Of a stretch of 9,521 nucleotides of DNA, positions 1 through 5,879 are shown in pieces. Made by a program: the position numbers and the translations under genes. The stretch's first letter is position 1; each line of letters begins with the position of its first letter. The stretch covers positions 1-9,521 of the forward strand of contig JAHWIT010000065.1 of assembly GCA_019322455.1 (NCBI GenBank). Direction: 5' to 3'. Under the pieces are notes generated by a model that was not told where the DNA came from, did no database searches, and saw only the letters and a program-made list of their open reading frames with translations. Origin of the DNA: Candidatus Woesearchaeota archaeon (GTDB lineage Archaea; Nanobdellota; Nanobdellia; Woesearchaeales; WJKL01).

Positions 1-80
1 AAATATAGCCAAGGCTCTTGGTCTTTACCAGATAGTAAGCTTCCATCTTACTATCATCAAAAGCATCTTTCAGCTTTTGT

Positions 81-122
81 CTAATTTAGTGATACCTCGC
101 ACTTCAGTGCGAGGAGTGTCAT
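81..122 (-). CDS. Possible 13-codon leader ORF (MTLLALKCEVSLN)
   Basis: The ATG at 122-120 on the minus strand is preceded by a purine-rich GAGGGAG (plus positions 128-134) with 5-nt spacing, a plausible Shine-Dalgarno site, and a TATA box lies at 157-165. The frame closes at TAG (83-81) after 13 codons. A second minus-strand frame, offset by one base, is then open from 85 to the left edge with a protein-like composition (QKLKDAF, MEAYYLVKTK). So this may be a leader peptide, the start of a gene needing a frameshift, or a chance ORF inside a structured RNA. The strong hairpin at 95-114 lies inside it. There is no homology I recognise. Confidence 0.2.
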   Translation of the reverse strand: MTLLALKCEVSLN

Positions 123-127
123 TTTAA

Positions 128-134
128 CTCCCTC
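128..134 (-). promoter_or_regulatory. Shine-Dalgarno-like site, leftward transcript
   Basis: GAGGGAG read on the minus strand, 5 nt before the ATG at 122. It is the only translation signal for the leftward transcript and is the reason a leader ORF is considered. Confidence 0.35.
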
Positions 135-156
135 AATATTGATTCTAAGAAGGGTT

Positions 157-165
157 TTTATAAAG
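157..165 (-). promoter_or_regulatory. TATA box for the leftward transcript
   Basis: On the minus strand this reads TTTATAAAA, a close match to the archaeal TATA element. Start of transcription would be expected about 25 bases downstream, near 135, just before the GAGGGAG site and the hairpin array. It faces away from the TATA box of the regulator gene at 218-225, making a divergent promoter region. Confidence 0.5.
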
Positions 166-179
166 CTTTGGTTTAGTTA

Positions 180-207
180 TGAAACTTTTTATTAATTCAC
201 TGTTTCA
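180..207. promoter_or_regulatory. Inverted repeat, possible operator between divergent promoters
   Basis: TGAAAC (180-185) and GTTTCA (202-207) form a 6-bp inverted repeat with 16 bases between the arms, about two helical turns between arm centres. It lies between the two divergent TATA boxes and just upstream of the Lrp-like gene, a usual place for autoregulation by this family. A 6-bp repeat in AT-rich DNA can arise by chance, so this is tentative. Confidence 0.25.
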
Positions 208-217
208 AAAGACAATA

Positions 218-225
218 TTTATATA
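218..225 (+). promoter_or_regulatory. TATA box of the Lrp-like gene
   Basis: TTTATATA centred about 31 bases before the ATG at 252. Transcription would start near 247, leaving a leader of only a few bases, so the mRNA is almost leaderless. No Shine-Dalgarno site is present. Confidence 0.6.
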
Positions 226-251
226 TCAAAACGCTTTTTCATTCTTTAAAG

Positions 252-800
252 ATGAAACTAACTATAAATGAAAAGGAATTACTTAATGAGCTTATTAGTA
301 ATCCTAAGATCTCTAATAAAGAGCTTTCTAAGAAGTTAGGCATAACAGTACAAGGAGTTGGAAAGATAAGAAAGAGTTTGGCTAATAAAGGCTTAATTAA
401 CAGATATGAGACTATTTTGGATTATGATAAAATAGGTGTTAAGTGTTTTGCACTTACTTTAGTTAAAATAATGCCAAAGGCATTTAGAACGTATAAAAAG
501 AATATAGATGATTTTTTTTCACATCCTAATATAATATTACTGATTAATGTTCCTCAGACAGCTATAACAAATATTGTTTTGTTTGGATTTAGAGATGTTA
601 GTGAGTACAGCAATTTCTTTAGATTAATGCAGTCTAGGCTTCCAGGAATAATGGAGATTAAGGAATCTTATGTTTTTTCAAGCGACAGTTTTATTAAGAA
701 TTCTTCTTCGGATTTATTCTTAAAGGTTATAGAGGAATTAGGAAAGGAAATGATTCCTAGACCAAAACCACCTGTTTTAGAGAAAGACAAGAAGAAATAA
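252..800 (+). CDS. Lrp/AsnC-like winged-helix transcriptional regulator
   Basis: Residues about 4-55 form a winged helix-turn-helix: helices NEKELLNELIS, SNKELSKKLG and TVQGVGKIRKSLANKGLI, followed by a wing leading into a linker at DYDKIGV. Residues about 62-145 alternate strands and helices (FALTLVKI, DVSEYSNFFRLM, GIMEIKESYVFSS) in the pattern of the ligand-sensing RAM half of Lrp/AsnC proteins, though this part is divergent. The last 18 residues are charged and proline-rich (PRPKPP, EKDKKK), probably flexible. Length (182 aa) is slightly above the usual 145-165 because of this tail. It likely acts as a DNA-binding oligomer; the effector is unknown. It is divergent from the leftward transcript and its stop codon touches the stop of the opposing dehydrogenase. 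The family call rests on the N-terminal fold and overall layout; another wHTH family is possible. Confidence 0.7.
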   Translation: MKLTINEKELLNELISNPKISNKELSKKLGITVQGVGKIRKSLANKGLINRYETILDYDKIGVKCFALTLVKIMPKAFRTYKKNIDDFFSHPNIILLINVPQTAITNIVLFGFRDVSEYSNFFRLMQSRLPGIMEIKESYVFSSDSFIKNSSSDLFLKVIEELGKEMIPRPKPPVLEKDKKK

Positions 801-1535
801 TTATTTTTTGTATGGATCTAATAATGGAACAGGGTCAACTTCTTCTATAACTGCGTTTTCTCTCATTATTATTGTGCTGTATATTGTCTGTGCAATGTCT
901 TCTGGCAAAAGTGCTTTTTTTGGATTTGGTTTGAATGGTGTTCCTTTGAATAAATTAGTTTGAGTTGTGCTTGGATGCACAATAGTAACCCTGATATTAT
1001 ACTTATCCACTTCCTGCCTCATTGACTGTGATAAGCCGCGAATACCAAATTTTGATGCGCAGTAAGCAGATGAATCAGGAGAAGCATGTTTTCCATAAAT
1101 AGATGACAGATTAATTACATGGCCTTTTTTTCTTTTTATCATATAAGGCAGAACATGTCTTGATACTAAGAATGTTCCAATTAAATTTGTGTTAATTACA
1201 TTAGCCCATTTTTTTGGATCCTGTTCATAGACCTTTCCATAATCTAATATCCCTGCATTGTTTATTAAAACATCTATTTTGCCGCAGTTTTTAACAAACT
1301 TAGCAATTGTTTTTTTAACTTGTTTTTCATCTCTAATATCACATTTTTCAGAAAAGCATGTTTTGCATGCAGGGCAATTAGAGCCAATATATTTATGAAC
1401 AATGTCTAAAGAGCTGTAATCTTTGTCTAATAAAAGAAGATTTGCTCCTTTGCTAGCCAGCAATAGAGCAGTTGCTTTTCCTATTCCGCTTGCAGCTCCT
1501 GTAATAAGGACATGTTTTTTCTTTAGGTCTTCCAT
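801..1535 (-). CDS. Short-chain dehydrogenase/reductase (SDR) with a Cys cluster
   Basis: A 244-residue classical SDR, an NAD(P)-dependent oxidoreductase of unknown substrate. The cofactor glycine motif TGAASGIG is at residues 12-19. An aspartate (D37) ends the second strand, which in this family favours NAD(H) over NADP(H). NNAG is at 92-95. The catalytic set is N117, S145, Y158 and K162 (YCASK), all present, so it should be active. After PG-type residues (HPST, 187-190) comes the variable substrate loop. Unusual is the stretch at 54-65 with four cysteines (CPACKTC then C65), placed between strand 2 and the CDIRD segment; it could bind a metal or form disulfides. The ATG at 1535 lies 26 bases from a TATA box, so the mRNA is probably leaderless. 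Its stop codon abuts that of the regulator. Confidence 0.88.
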   Translation of the reverse strand: MEDLKKKHVLITGAASGIGKATALLLASKGANLLLLDKDYSSLDIVHKYIGSNCPACKTCFSEKCDIRDEKQVKKTIAKFVKNCGKIDVLINNAGILDYGKVYEQDPKKWANVINTNLIGTFLVSRHVLPYMIKRKKGHVINLSSIYGKHASPDSSAYCASKFGIRGLSQSMRQEVDKYNIRVTIVHPSTTQTNLFKGTPFKPNPKKALLPEDIAQTIYSTIIMRENAVIEEVDPVPLLDPYKK

Positions 1536-1556
1536 TGTGTTATTAGATTTCTTATA

Positions 1557-1565
1557 TTATTTAAA
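1557..1565 (-). promoter_or_regulatory. TATA box of the SDR gene
   Basis: Minus-strand TTTAAATAA centred 26 bases before the ATG at 1535, which predicts transcription starting at or next to the start codon (leaderless). Confidence 0.5.
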
Positions 1566-1587
1566 CTTTACTGCGCAGATAGTTATA

Positions 1588-1597
1588 TTTTTATATC
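1588..1597 (+). promoter_or_regulatory. TATA box of the DUF5652-like gene
   Basis: TTTTTATATC, centred about 48 bases before the ATG at 1641. Expected transcription start is near 1618, giving a leader of about 23 bases that contains the Shine-Dalgarno site at 1628-1634. Confidence 0.5.
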
Positions 1598-1627
1598 ATT
1601 GAATTATTTTAAATTAAATAATTAATA

Positions 1628-1634
1628 GAGGTGA
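1628..1634 (+). promoter_or_regulatory. Shine-Dalgarno site GAGGTGA
   Basis: GAGGTGA matches the complement of the archaeal 16S rRNA tail and lies 6 nt before the ATG at 1641. It fixes that start and contrasts with the leaderless neighbours. Confidence 0.65.
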
Positions 1635-1640
1635 ATAAAA

Positions 1641-1835
1641 ATGGCAATTTGGAATACTATGTTTTTGCCGATAATAATATTTATTGCAGCATGGGATATG
1701 GTTTGGAAAGGCATTGCATTATGGAGCTGCGGAAAAAATAAGCAGTTAGTATGGTTTATCCTTATATTTATATTGAATACTGCTGGGATACTTCCAATAG
1801 TCTATTTAATATTTTTTAGAAAAAATAAAAGATAG
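1641..1835 (+). CDS. Small two-helix membrane protein, DUF5652-like
   Basis: A 64-residue protein with two hydrophobic segments, about residues 6-28 and 36-58, separated by a short polar turn (SCGKNKQ) and ending in a basic tail (FFRKNKR). By the positive-inside rule both the loop and the C-terminus are basic, so topology is not clear-cut. The pattern WKGIALW, then a basic turn, WFILIFILNTAGILPIVYLIFF agrees with the DUF5652 family of short membrane proteins common in uncultured archaea and CPR bacteria; the function of that family is unknown. It has its own TATA box and a strong Shine-Dalgarno site. QueA begins only 32 bases downstream across a T-rich spacer. Confidence 0.75.
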   Translation: MAIWNTMFLPIIIFIAAWDMVWKGIALWSCGKNKQLVWFILIFILNTAGILPIVYLIFFRKNKR

Positions 1836-1867
1836 TTTTTTATTTATTCTCTTTTTTCTTTGTTTTT
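1836..1867 (+). terminator. T-rich spacer, probable archaeal-type terminator
   Basis: The 32 bases between the DUF5652-like gene and queA are nearly all T on the plus strand, with runs of four to six T. Archaeal RNA polymerase ends at such T-tracts without needing a hairpin. The segment TTTATTTA within it (about 1841-1849) lies 22-25 bases before the queA ATG and could double as a TATA box. Confidence 0.4.
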
Positions 1868-2851
1868 ATGGAGCTTAAAGACTTTGATTACAGTTTTCCA
1901 AAAGAGTTTATTGCTCAGAAGCCTATTTGTCCTAGGGATTATTCTAAGCTAATGGTTATTAATGATAGGATTGAGCATAAGAGGTTTTATGATATAGTTG
2001 AATATTTGCAGAAGGGAGATGTTTTAGTTATAAATGAAACTAAGGTAATTCATGCAAAGTTGAGAGGTCGTAAGGATACTGGTGGAAGAGTTGAGTTAAT
2101 TGTTGGGAAAATTGATAAAAATAAATGTAAATGTAATCTTAAAATAAGGAATCCGAAAATTGGAAAGAAATTAATTTTCAAAAAATACAATGCAGAGATA
2201 ATTGGCCAGGATAAGGATAGGTTTATTGTTTTGTTTGACTCTGATGTTAATAAGATAATGAATGAGATAGGAGAATTACCTGCTCCTCCTTACGTCAAGA
2301 GAAAGATTGATAGAGACGGCCAGTATCAAACAGTTTATTCCAAAAAAAATGGGAGTGTAGCTGCTCCTACTGCTGGGCTTCATTTTACAAAAAGATTATT
2401 GGATAAGATAAAGAAGAAAGGAGTTAAGATAGCTAAAGTTTGTCTTCATGTTGATTTTGGAACTTTTTTGCCTGTTAGAGATATTAAACAGAAAAAATTA
2501 CATTTAGAATATTTTGAAGTTGATAAGAAAAATGTAGATATTATTAACAAAAGAAAAGGAAGATTATTTACTGTTGGAACAACTTCTGTAAGGACATTAG
2601 AATCTGTTGCTGATAAGAAAGGAATAATTGTTGCTAAAAAAGGAAAGACAGAGATTTTTATCAAGCCTGGATATAAATTCAAAACAAAGATTGATGGTTT
2701 AATTACAAATTTTCATCTTCCAAAATCAACTTTATTGATGTTAGTTAGTGCATTTGTAGGAAGAAAAAATATCTTAGATGCTTATAAAGTTGCAATTGAG
2801 AATAAATACAGATTTTTTAGTTTTGGGGATGCTATGTTGATTTTTAGATAA
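1868..2851 (+). CDS. queA: tRNA preQ1(34) S-adenosylmethionine ribosyltransferase-isomerase QueA
   Basis: QueA transfers and rearranges the ribosyl part of S-adenosylmethionine onto preQ1 at position 34 of tRNAs with GUN anticodons (Tyr, His, Asn, Asp), giving epoxyqueuosine. Family motifs run the full length: DFDYSFPKEFIAQ (5-17), GDVLVINETKVIHAKLRG (50-67), GELPAPPYVKR (135-145), YQTVYS (153-158), GSVAAPTAGLHF (162-173), HVDFGTFLPV (194-203), GTTSVRTLES (237-246), FIKPGY (264-269), LITNFHLPKSTLLMLVSAF (278-296) and YRFFSFGDAML (314-324). At 327 residues it is slightly shorter than typical bacterial QueA (about 340-356) but no motif is missing. Known biology places QueA in bacteria; archaea usually make archaeosine at position 15 instead. 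QueH, the next enzyme, lies 2.5 kb downstream on the other strand, so the final pathway steps are both present. Confidence 0.95.
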   Translation: MELKDFDYSFPKEFIAQKPICPRDYSKLMVINDRIEHKRFYDIVEYLQKGDVLVINETKVIHAKLRGRKDTGGRVELIVGKIDKNKCKCNLKIRNPKIGKKLIFKKYNAEIIGQDKDRFIVLFDSDVNKIMNEIGELPAPPYVKRKIDRDGQYQTVYSKKNGSVAAPTAGLHFTKRLLDKIKKKGVKIAKVCLHVDFGTFLPVRDIKQKKLHLEYFEVDKKNVDIINKRKGRLFTVGTTSVRTLESVADKKGIIVAKKGKTEIFIKPGYKFKTKIDGLITNFHLPKSTLLMLVSAFVGRKNILDAYKVAIENKYRFFSFGDAMLIFR

Positions 2852-2861
2852 TTCCATAACC

Positions 2862-2870
2862 TTTTAATAA
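2862..2870 (+). promoter_or_regulatory. TATA box of the kinase gene
   Basis: TTTTAATAA preceded by an A/C-rich stretch, centred 37 bases before the ATG at 2903. Transcription should begin near 2892, just before the upstream TTG (2894). Confidence 0.45.
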
Positions 2871-2902
2871 GACTTCTTTTTAGAAAAATCAACTTGGTTA
2901 AG

Positions 2903-4120
2903 ATGGGAGAAAATAATTTAAGTCTTGGAGCTATTTTAGATTTAGTAAATAATCTGCCTGATATAGTTTATCAGATTGATGAAAATGGAATATTTACTTT
3001 TGTTAATGAAAATATAACTCAATTGGGTTATATGAAAGAAGAACTTATTGGAGAGCATTTTAGCACGATAATACATCCAGATGACATAGAAAAGGTTAGT
3101 CTTTCTCATTTTCTTAAAAAGTACAGAGGCAAAAAAATAGGTGATGAGAATTCACCTAAGGTTTTTGATGAGAGAAGAACTGGTGAGAGAAAAACAGCTC
3201 ATCTTGAATTAAGATTATTGCATAAAAATAGTGAAAAGCATGATTTAGTTGGGGTGATTAGTGAGGTAAATGCTTCTGGACATTATTTTCCAGATGTAAA
3301 TGCTCCTGGCAGGAAATTTTTAGGAACAAATGGAACTATTAGGATTAAAACTGAGATACATAAAAGCTTGGAAGAGAGGCATAAGTTTTTGCAGATAATG
3401 TATAGTGTGGGCTTGTGGGCAGAAGGGCTTTCAGGTGATTTTGGCAATATAGCTATGGTAATTGAGGGAAATATGCAGATGCTGGAGTTAACAGGAGAAT
3501 TAAATGAAAAACAAATGAAATATTTAGATGAGATTAAGAAAGGCGTGGATATTCTTAAGGATCTTTTTGAACGGGTTAAATCAATATCAAAGGGAGAGAT
3601 TTCTGAGAGAAGATGTATTGATGTTTATGATGTTGCTCAAAAGGTATTTGATGTTTATGAACTGCATCCAAGATACGAATCTATAAAAAAGATTATTGAT
3701 TTTAATCCAGGAGAGGTTTGTGTTCTTTCTAATGAGCTTAGTCTAACTGAGATATTTGCTCATTTAACATTAAATTCTCTTCATGCTATAGAGGAAAAAG
3801 GGATTAGTGAAGAGGATTATATTAAATTGTCTGTTGAGGATTATATAGCAATGCCTCATAATTTAATGAAAATCAGTCAAGGATATTACAAACGTTTAAT
3901 TTTTGAGGATAGTGGCATAGGGATGAGTGATGAGGTTAAGAAAAAGGCATTTTTGCCTTATTTTACTACAAAGGAAGACTATGAAAAGCGTGGGCAAGGT
4001 TTAGGATTGACTGCTGTTTATAATATTGTTACTATGCTGAATAAAGGCCATATTTATGTAGAAAGTAAAGAGGGAAAGGGAACAAGTTTTCATATATTTT
4101 TGCGAAAGGGAGATGAATGA
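2903..4120 (+). CDS. PAS-HATPase sensor kinase lacking the phosphoacceptor histidine
   Basis: Numbered from the ATG at 2903; an in-frame TTG at 2894 would add three residues and is also close to the predicted transcript start. Residues about 7-145 form a PAS sensor domain (NLPDIVYQIDENGIFTFVN, LIGEHFSTIIHPDD), with an insert containing FDERRTGER that I associate with bacterial PAS kinases. No membrane segment is seen, so it is cytoplasmic. The dimerisation region begins near 152. Where related kinases read AHDFNN, this protein has SGDFGN: glycine 178 replaces the phosphorylated histidine. The ATP-binding domain is intact: N-box with N291, DSGIG (336-340), the F-box AFLPYFTT (349-356), GQGLGL (364-369) and GKGTSFHI near the end. 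No response regulator is adjacent. It may bind ATP and signal by another residue or by complex formation, or act as a pseudokinase. Confidence 0.85.
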   Translation: MGENNLSLGAILDLVNNLPDIVYQIDENGIFTFVNENITQLGYMKEELIGEHFSTIIHPDDIEKVSLSHFLKKYRGKKIGDENSPKVFDERRTGERKTAHLELRLLHKNSEKHDLVGVISEVNASGHYFPDVNAPGRKFLGTNGTIRIKTEIHKSLEERHKFLQIMYSVGLWAEGLSGDFGNIAMVIEGNMQMLELTGELNEKQMKYLDEIKKGVDILKDLFERVKSISKGEISERRCIDVYDVAQKVFDVYELHPRYESIKKIIDFNPGEVCVLSNELSLTEIFAHLTLNSLHAIEEKGISEEDYIKLSVEDYIAMPHNLMKISQGYYKRLIFEDSGIGMSDEVKKKAFLPYFTTKEDYEKRGQGLGLTAVYNIVTMLNKGHIYVESKEGKGTSFHIFLRKGDE

Positions 4121-4155
4121 TTCTTAAATAATAATTATTTTATAGTTCATAAATA

Positions 4156-4164
4156 TTTTTAAAG
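4156..4164 (+). promoter_or_regulatory. TATA box of the PRPP-synthetase-like gene
   Basis: TTTTTAAAG centred about 35 bases before the ATG at 4195, predicting a start near 4186 and a leader of about 9 bases. GGGGGA at 4187-4192 just before the ATG could be a weak Shine-Dalgarno site. Confidence 0.4.
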
Positions 4165-4194
4165 AACTTAATTCTACTTTTTTAATGGGGGAAT

Positions 4195-5325
4195 ATGGAT
4201 TATTCAATAAATAGTTTCTATGGCAGCGAGGATTATAGACAACATAGAGATAAATATGCAGATTTAATAGGTCCAAATGGCTCTCTTCTTTTTGTGGCTT
4301 GCGATGCTGGCACTGAATTGGCAGAAAATGTTCGTAGGGAATACCAATCAATATTAGCTGAGAAATATAATGATGAGAAAAGAGTAGTTGAAATTCCTTT
4401 ATTAAAGGATATTACAAACAAGTTTGAAGGGGATGGACATGATGGCACTTGTCCAAGGATAAGCCATAATGTAGCTGGAGCAGATGCTTATGTTTTTCAA
4501 AATTGTATGGATGAAAGAAGAGGAAGCAGTTCTTTGAATGATAATTTAATGCAGTTAATACAAATGATATATACTCTTAAATCACAGAAGGTGTCAAAGG
4601 TAAGTGCAGTAATGCCTTATTATCCTTATTCAAGGCAGGACAAGCCGAGCTTTATGAAAAGAGAGGCTTCTCTTGCGCGATTAGTAGCAGACTTATTAAC
4701 AGATGTAAAGGTTAATAGTGTTATTAGTTATCATCCTCATTCTATATCTTTATCTGGATTTTTTCCTGCTGGAAGGCCTTTTAATTTTATAAGCGGCATT
4801 GATTTGTTTGTAGATATCTTTTCTGAATATAAAAATGATAAAGAAACAGTGGCAGTTTCTACAGATGCAGGAGGATTTAAGGAGATAAGATGTTTGGCAG
4901 AGAATTTGGGTATAGATTATTGTGCTGGTTCAAAGGACAGACCAGAACAGAAGAAAACAAATGTATTAGGAGTAGGAGGAGATTTAGAAGGAAAAAAAAG
5001 AGCTATAATAATTGATGATGAAACTGCAACTTTTTCATCATGCTTTGATTTAATTGAATATCTTCATCAAGTGGGAATTAAGGAGTTTCATGTTGGAGTC
5101 TCTCATTTAAGAATAAGGCCAGATTATATAAAGAGACTAGAAGAAGCTAATTCTAAATATAATATGGTAAAATTTCATACAACAGATTCTGTTCCTCAGG
5201 TAGAAGAGATATCAAAATTGGCTTTTGCAAAGGTTCATTCATTAGCAAAGATATGGGCTTTTGTTATTAATAGAATGCATTATGATTTGTCTGTAAGCAA
5301 ATTGTTTGATATTAATAATGATTGA
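4195..5325 (+). CDS. Divergent ribose-phosphate pyrophosphokinase (PRPP synthetase)-like protein
   Basis: PRPP synthetase makes phosphoribosyl pyrophosphate from ribose 5-phosphate and ATP for nucleotide, His and Trp synthesis. The family layout is visible: an N-terminal half ending in MPYYPYSRQDKPSFMKREASLARLVADLL (140-168), matching the family's PY.xYxRQD...RE...A.LVADLL block; HPHS (180-183) where DLH.. metal ligands occur; SGIDLF (200-205); VSTDAGGFKEIR (221-232), matching the DAGG.KRA block; and a PRPP-loop candidate IIIDDETATFSSC (271-283). That loop is unusual, because the family normally has DDxxxTGGT. At 376 residues it is longer than the normal 285-320, with an extra segment near 75-115 and about 45 residues at the C-terminus. 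It might be a true but diverged synthetase or a catalytically altered paralogue. Its stop codon touches that of queH, which converges on it. Confidence 0.78.
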   Translation: MDYSINSFYGSEDYRQHRDKYADLIGPNGSLLFVACDAGTELAENVRREYQSILAEKYNDEKRVVEIPLLKDITNKFEGDGHDGTCPRISHNVAGADAYVFQNCMDERRGSSSLNDNLMQLIQMIYTLKSQKVSKVSAVMPYYPYSRQDKPSFMKREASLARLVADLLTDVKVNSVISYHPHSISLSGFFPAGRPFNFISGIDLFVDIFSEYKNDKETVAVSTDAGGFKEIRCLAENLGIDYCAGSKDRPEQKKTNVLGVGGDLEGKKRAIIIDDETATFSSCFDLIEYLHQVGIKEFHVGVSHLRIRPDYIKRLEEANSKYNMVKFHTTDSVPQVEEISKLAFAKVHSLAKIWAFVINRMHYDLSVSKLFDINND

Positions 5326-5847
5326 TTATTTCTTAGAGTACAAGCATCCGCAGTAATGCTGCCTGTATAAATTATGTTCTTTGCTTAATTCAAGGCTGTG
5401 TTTGTATCCATTTTGTTTTTTAAAATCAGATTCTAGAAATATATCTCCACCAACTTCTTTACCTATCTTATTTATTATTTCTACATTCTTATAAGGAGAA
5501 ACAGATAATGTTGTTGTAAATAAATCAAATTCTTCTTCTTTTGCTATTTGAGCTGCTTTTTCTAATCTGAACTTAAAGCAGATTTTACATCTTTCTCCTC
5601 CTTCTGCATCATTTTCATGTCCTTTTACTGCGTTGTGAAATTCAATATTATCATAATCTCCAACTATAATTGGAATTTCCTTTTCTTTTGCATAATTCTC
5701 TGCTGCTTTTAATCTTAATTCATATTCATTTATTGGCTCAACATTTGGATTATAAAAGAATAGAATTAGATCATATTCTTTATTTAAAACCTCAATTACA
5801 TGTGTTGAGCATGGTGCGCAGCATACATGTAATAATAGTTTTTTCAT
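5326..5847 (-). CDS. queH: Epoxyqueuosine reductase QueH (DUF208)
   Basis: QueH removes the epoxide oxygen from epoxyqueuosine in tRNA, the last step of queuosine synthesis; it is an iron-sulfur enzyme unrelated to the cobalamin-dependent QueG. From the start MKKLLLHVCCAPC the protein has 173 residues. Conserved features visible: CC-x2-C at 9-13, YNPNVEP (32-38), ERCKIC with C87 and C90, the TTTLSVSPYKN block (111-121), and the C-terminal YCGC with C166 and C168. These cysteines are the expected cluster and metal ligands. I chose the ATG at 5847 because a TATA-like box at 5872-5879 lies about 26 bases upstream; the longer frame from 5871 would begin inside the promoter and adds eight residues not typical of the family. 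It is divergent from TspO and converges with the PRPP-synthetase-like gene with no gap. Confidence 0.94.
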   Translation of the reverse strand: MKKLLLHVCCAPCSTHVIEVLNKEYDLILFFYNPNVEPINEYELRLKAAENYAKEKEIPIIVGDYDNIEFHNAVKGHENDAEGGERCKICFKFRLEKAAQIAKEEEFDLFTTTLSVSPYKNVEIINKIGKEVGGDIFLESDFKKQNGYKHSLELSKEHNLYRQHYCGCLYSKK

Positions 5848-5857
5848 AATTTTAGAA

Positions 5858-5879
5858 AAATATATATTCATTTAAAAAT
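5858..5879. promoter_or_regulatory. Overlapping divergent promoters of queH and tspO
   Basis: Only 44 bases separate the two start codons. AAATATATATT (5858-5868) lies about 28 bases before the tspO ATG at 5892, and the minus-strand TTTTTAAA (5872-5879) lies about 27 bases before the queH ATG at 5847. Each TATA box therefore sits next to the other gene's expected transcription path. Both mRNAs would be leaderless and the two promoters probably compete. Confidence 0.45.

Larger units (their letters stand above)
1..135 (-). ncRNA. Candidate structured RNA or structured leader, cut by the left edge
   Basis: Four hairpins follow one another with short linkers. In minus-strand order: 95-102 pairs with 107-114 (8 bp, loop TTCA on the plus strand), extended outward by 91-94 with 117-120 across a 2-nt bulge; 58-64 pairs with 73-79 (7 bp, 8-nt loop); 31-39 pairs with 47-55 (9 bp, 7-nt loop); 9-13 pairs with 17-21 (5 bp, 3-nt loop). 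All listed pairs are perfect Watson-Crick except one T-G in the extension. In such AT-rich DNA this density is unlikely by chance. A minus-strand TATA box at 157-165 would start a transcript near 135. Because inverted repeats fold on either strand, the strand rests on the promoter only. I do not recognise a known RNA family. It could instead be the structured 5' end of an mRNA whose gene lies to the left, or overlapping coding DNA (an open minus-strand frame runs from 85 to the edge). Confidence 0.4.

Noticed and set aside
1..127. Plus-strand open frames running from the left edge to stops at 82-84 and 125-127 (possible 3' end of a plus gene)
   Set aside because: Too short to judge, with no recognisable motif; the hairpins and the leftward promoter explain the region better.
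2446..2682. 78-codon ORF on the minus strand inside queA
   Set aside because: It lies fully within a gene with complete family motifs, and the protein has no recognisable domain; a shadow of AT-rich coding DNA.
4124..4448. Two minus-strand ORFs (75 and 71 codons) over the start of the PRPP-synthetase-like gene
   Set aside because: They overlap well-supported coding sequence, have no promoter or ribosome site, and look like nothing known.
5848..5871. Longer queH start (MNIYFSKI...)
   Set aside because: It falls in the promoter, and the family normally starts directly before the LLLHVCCAPC strand.
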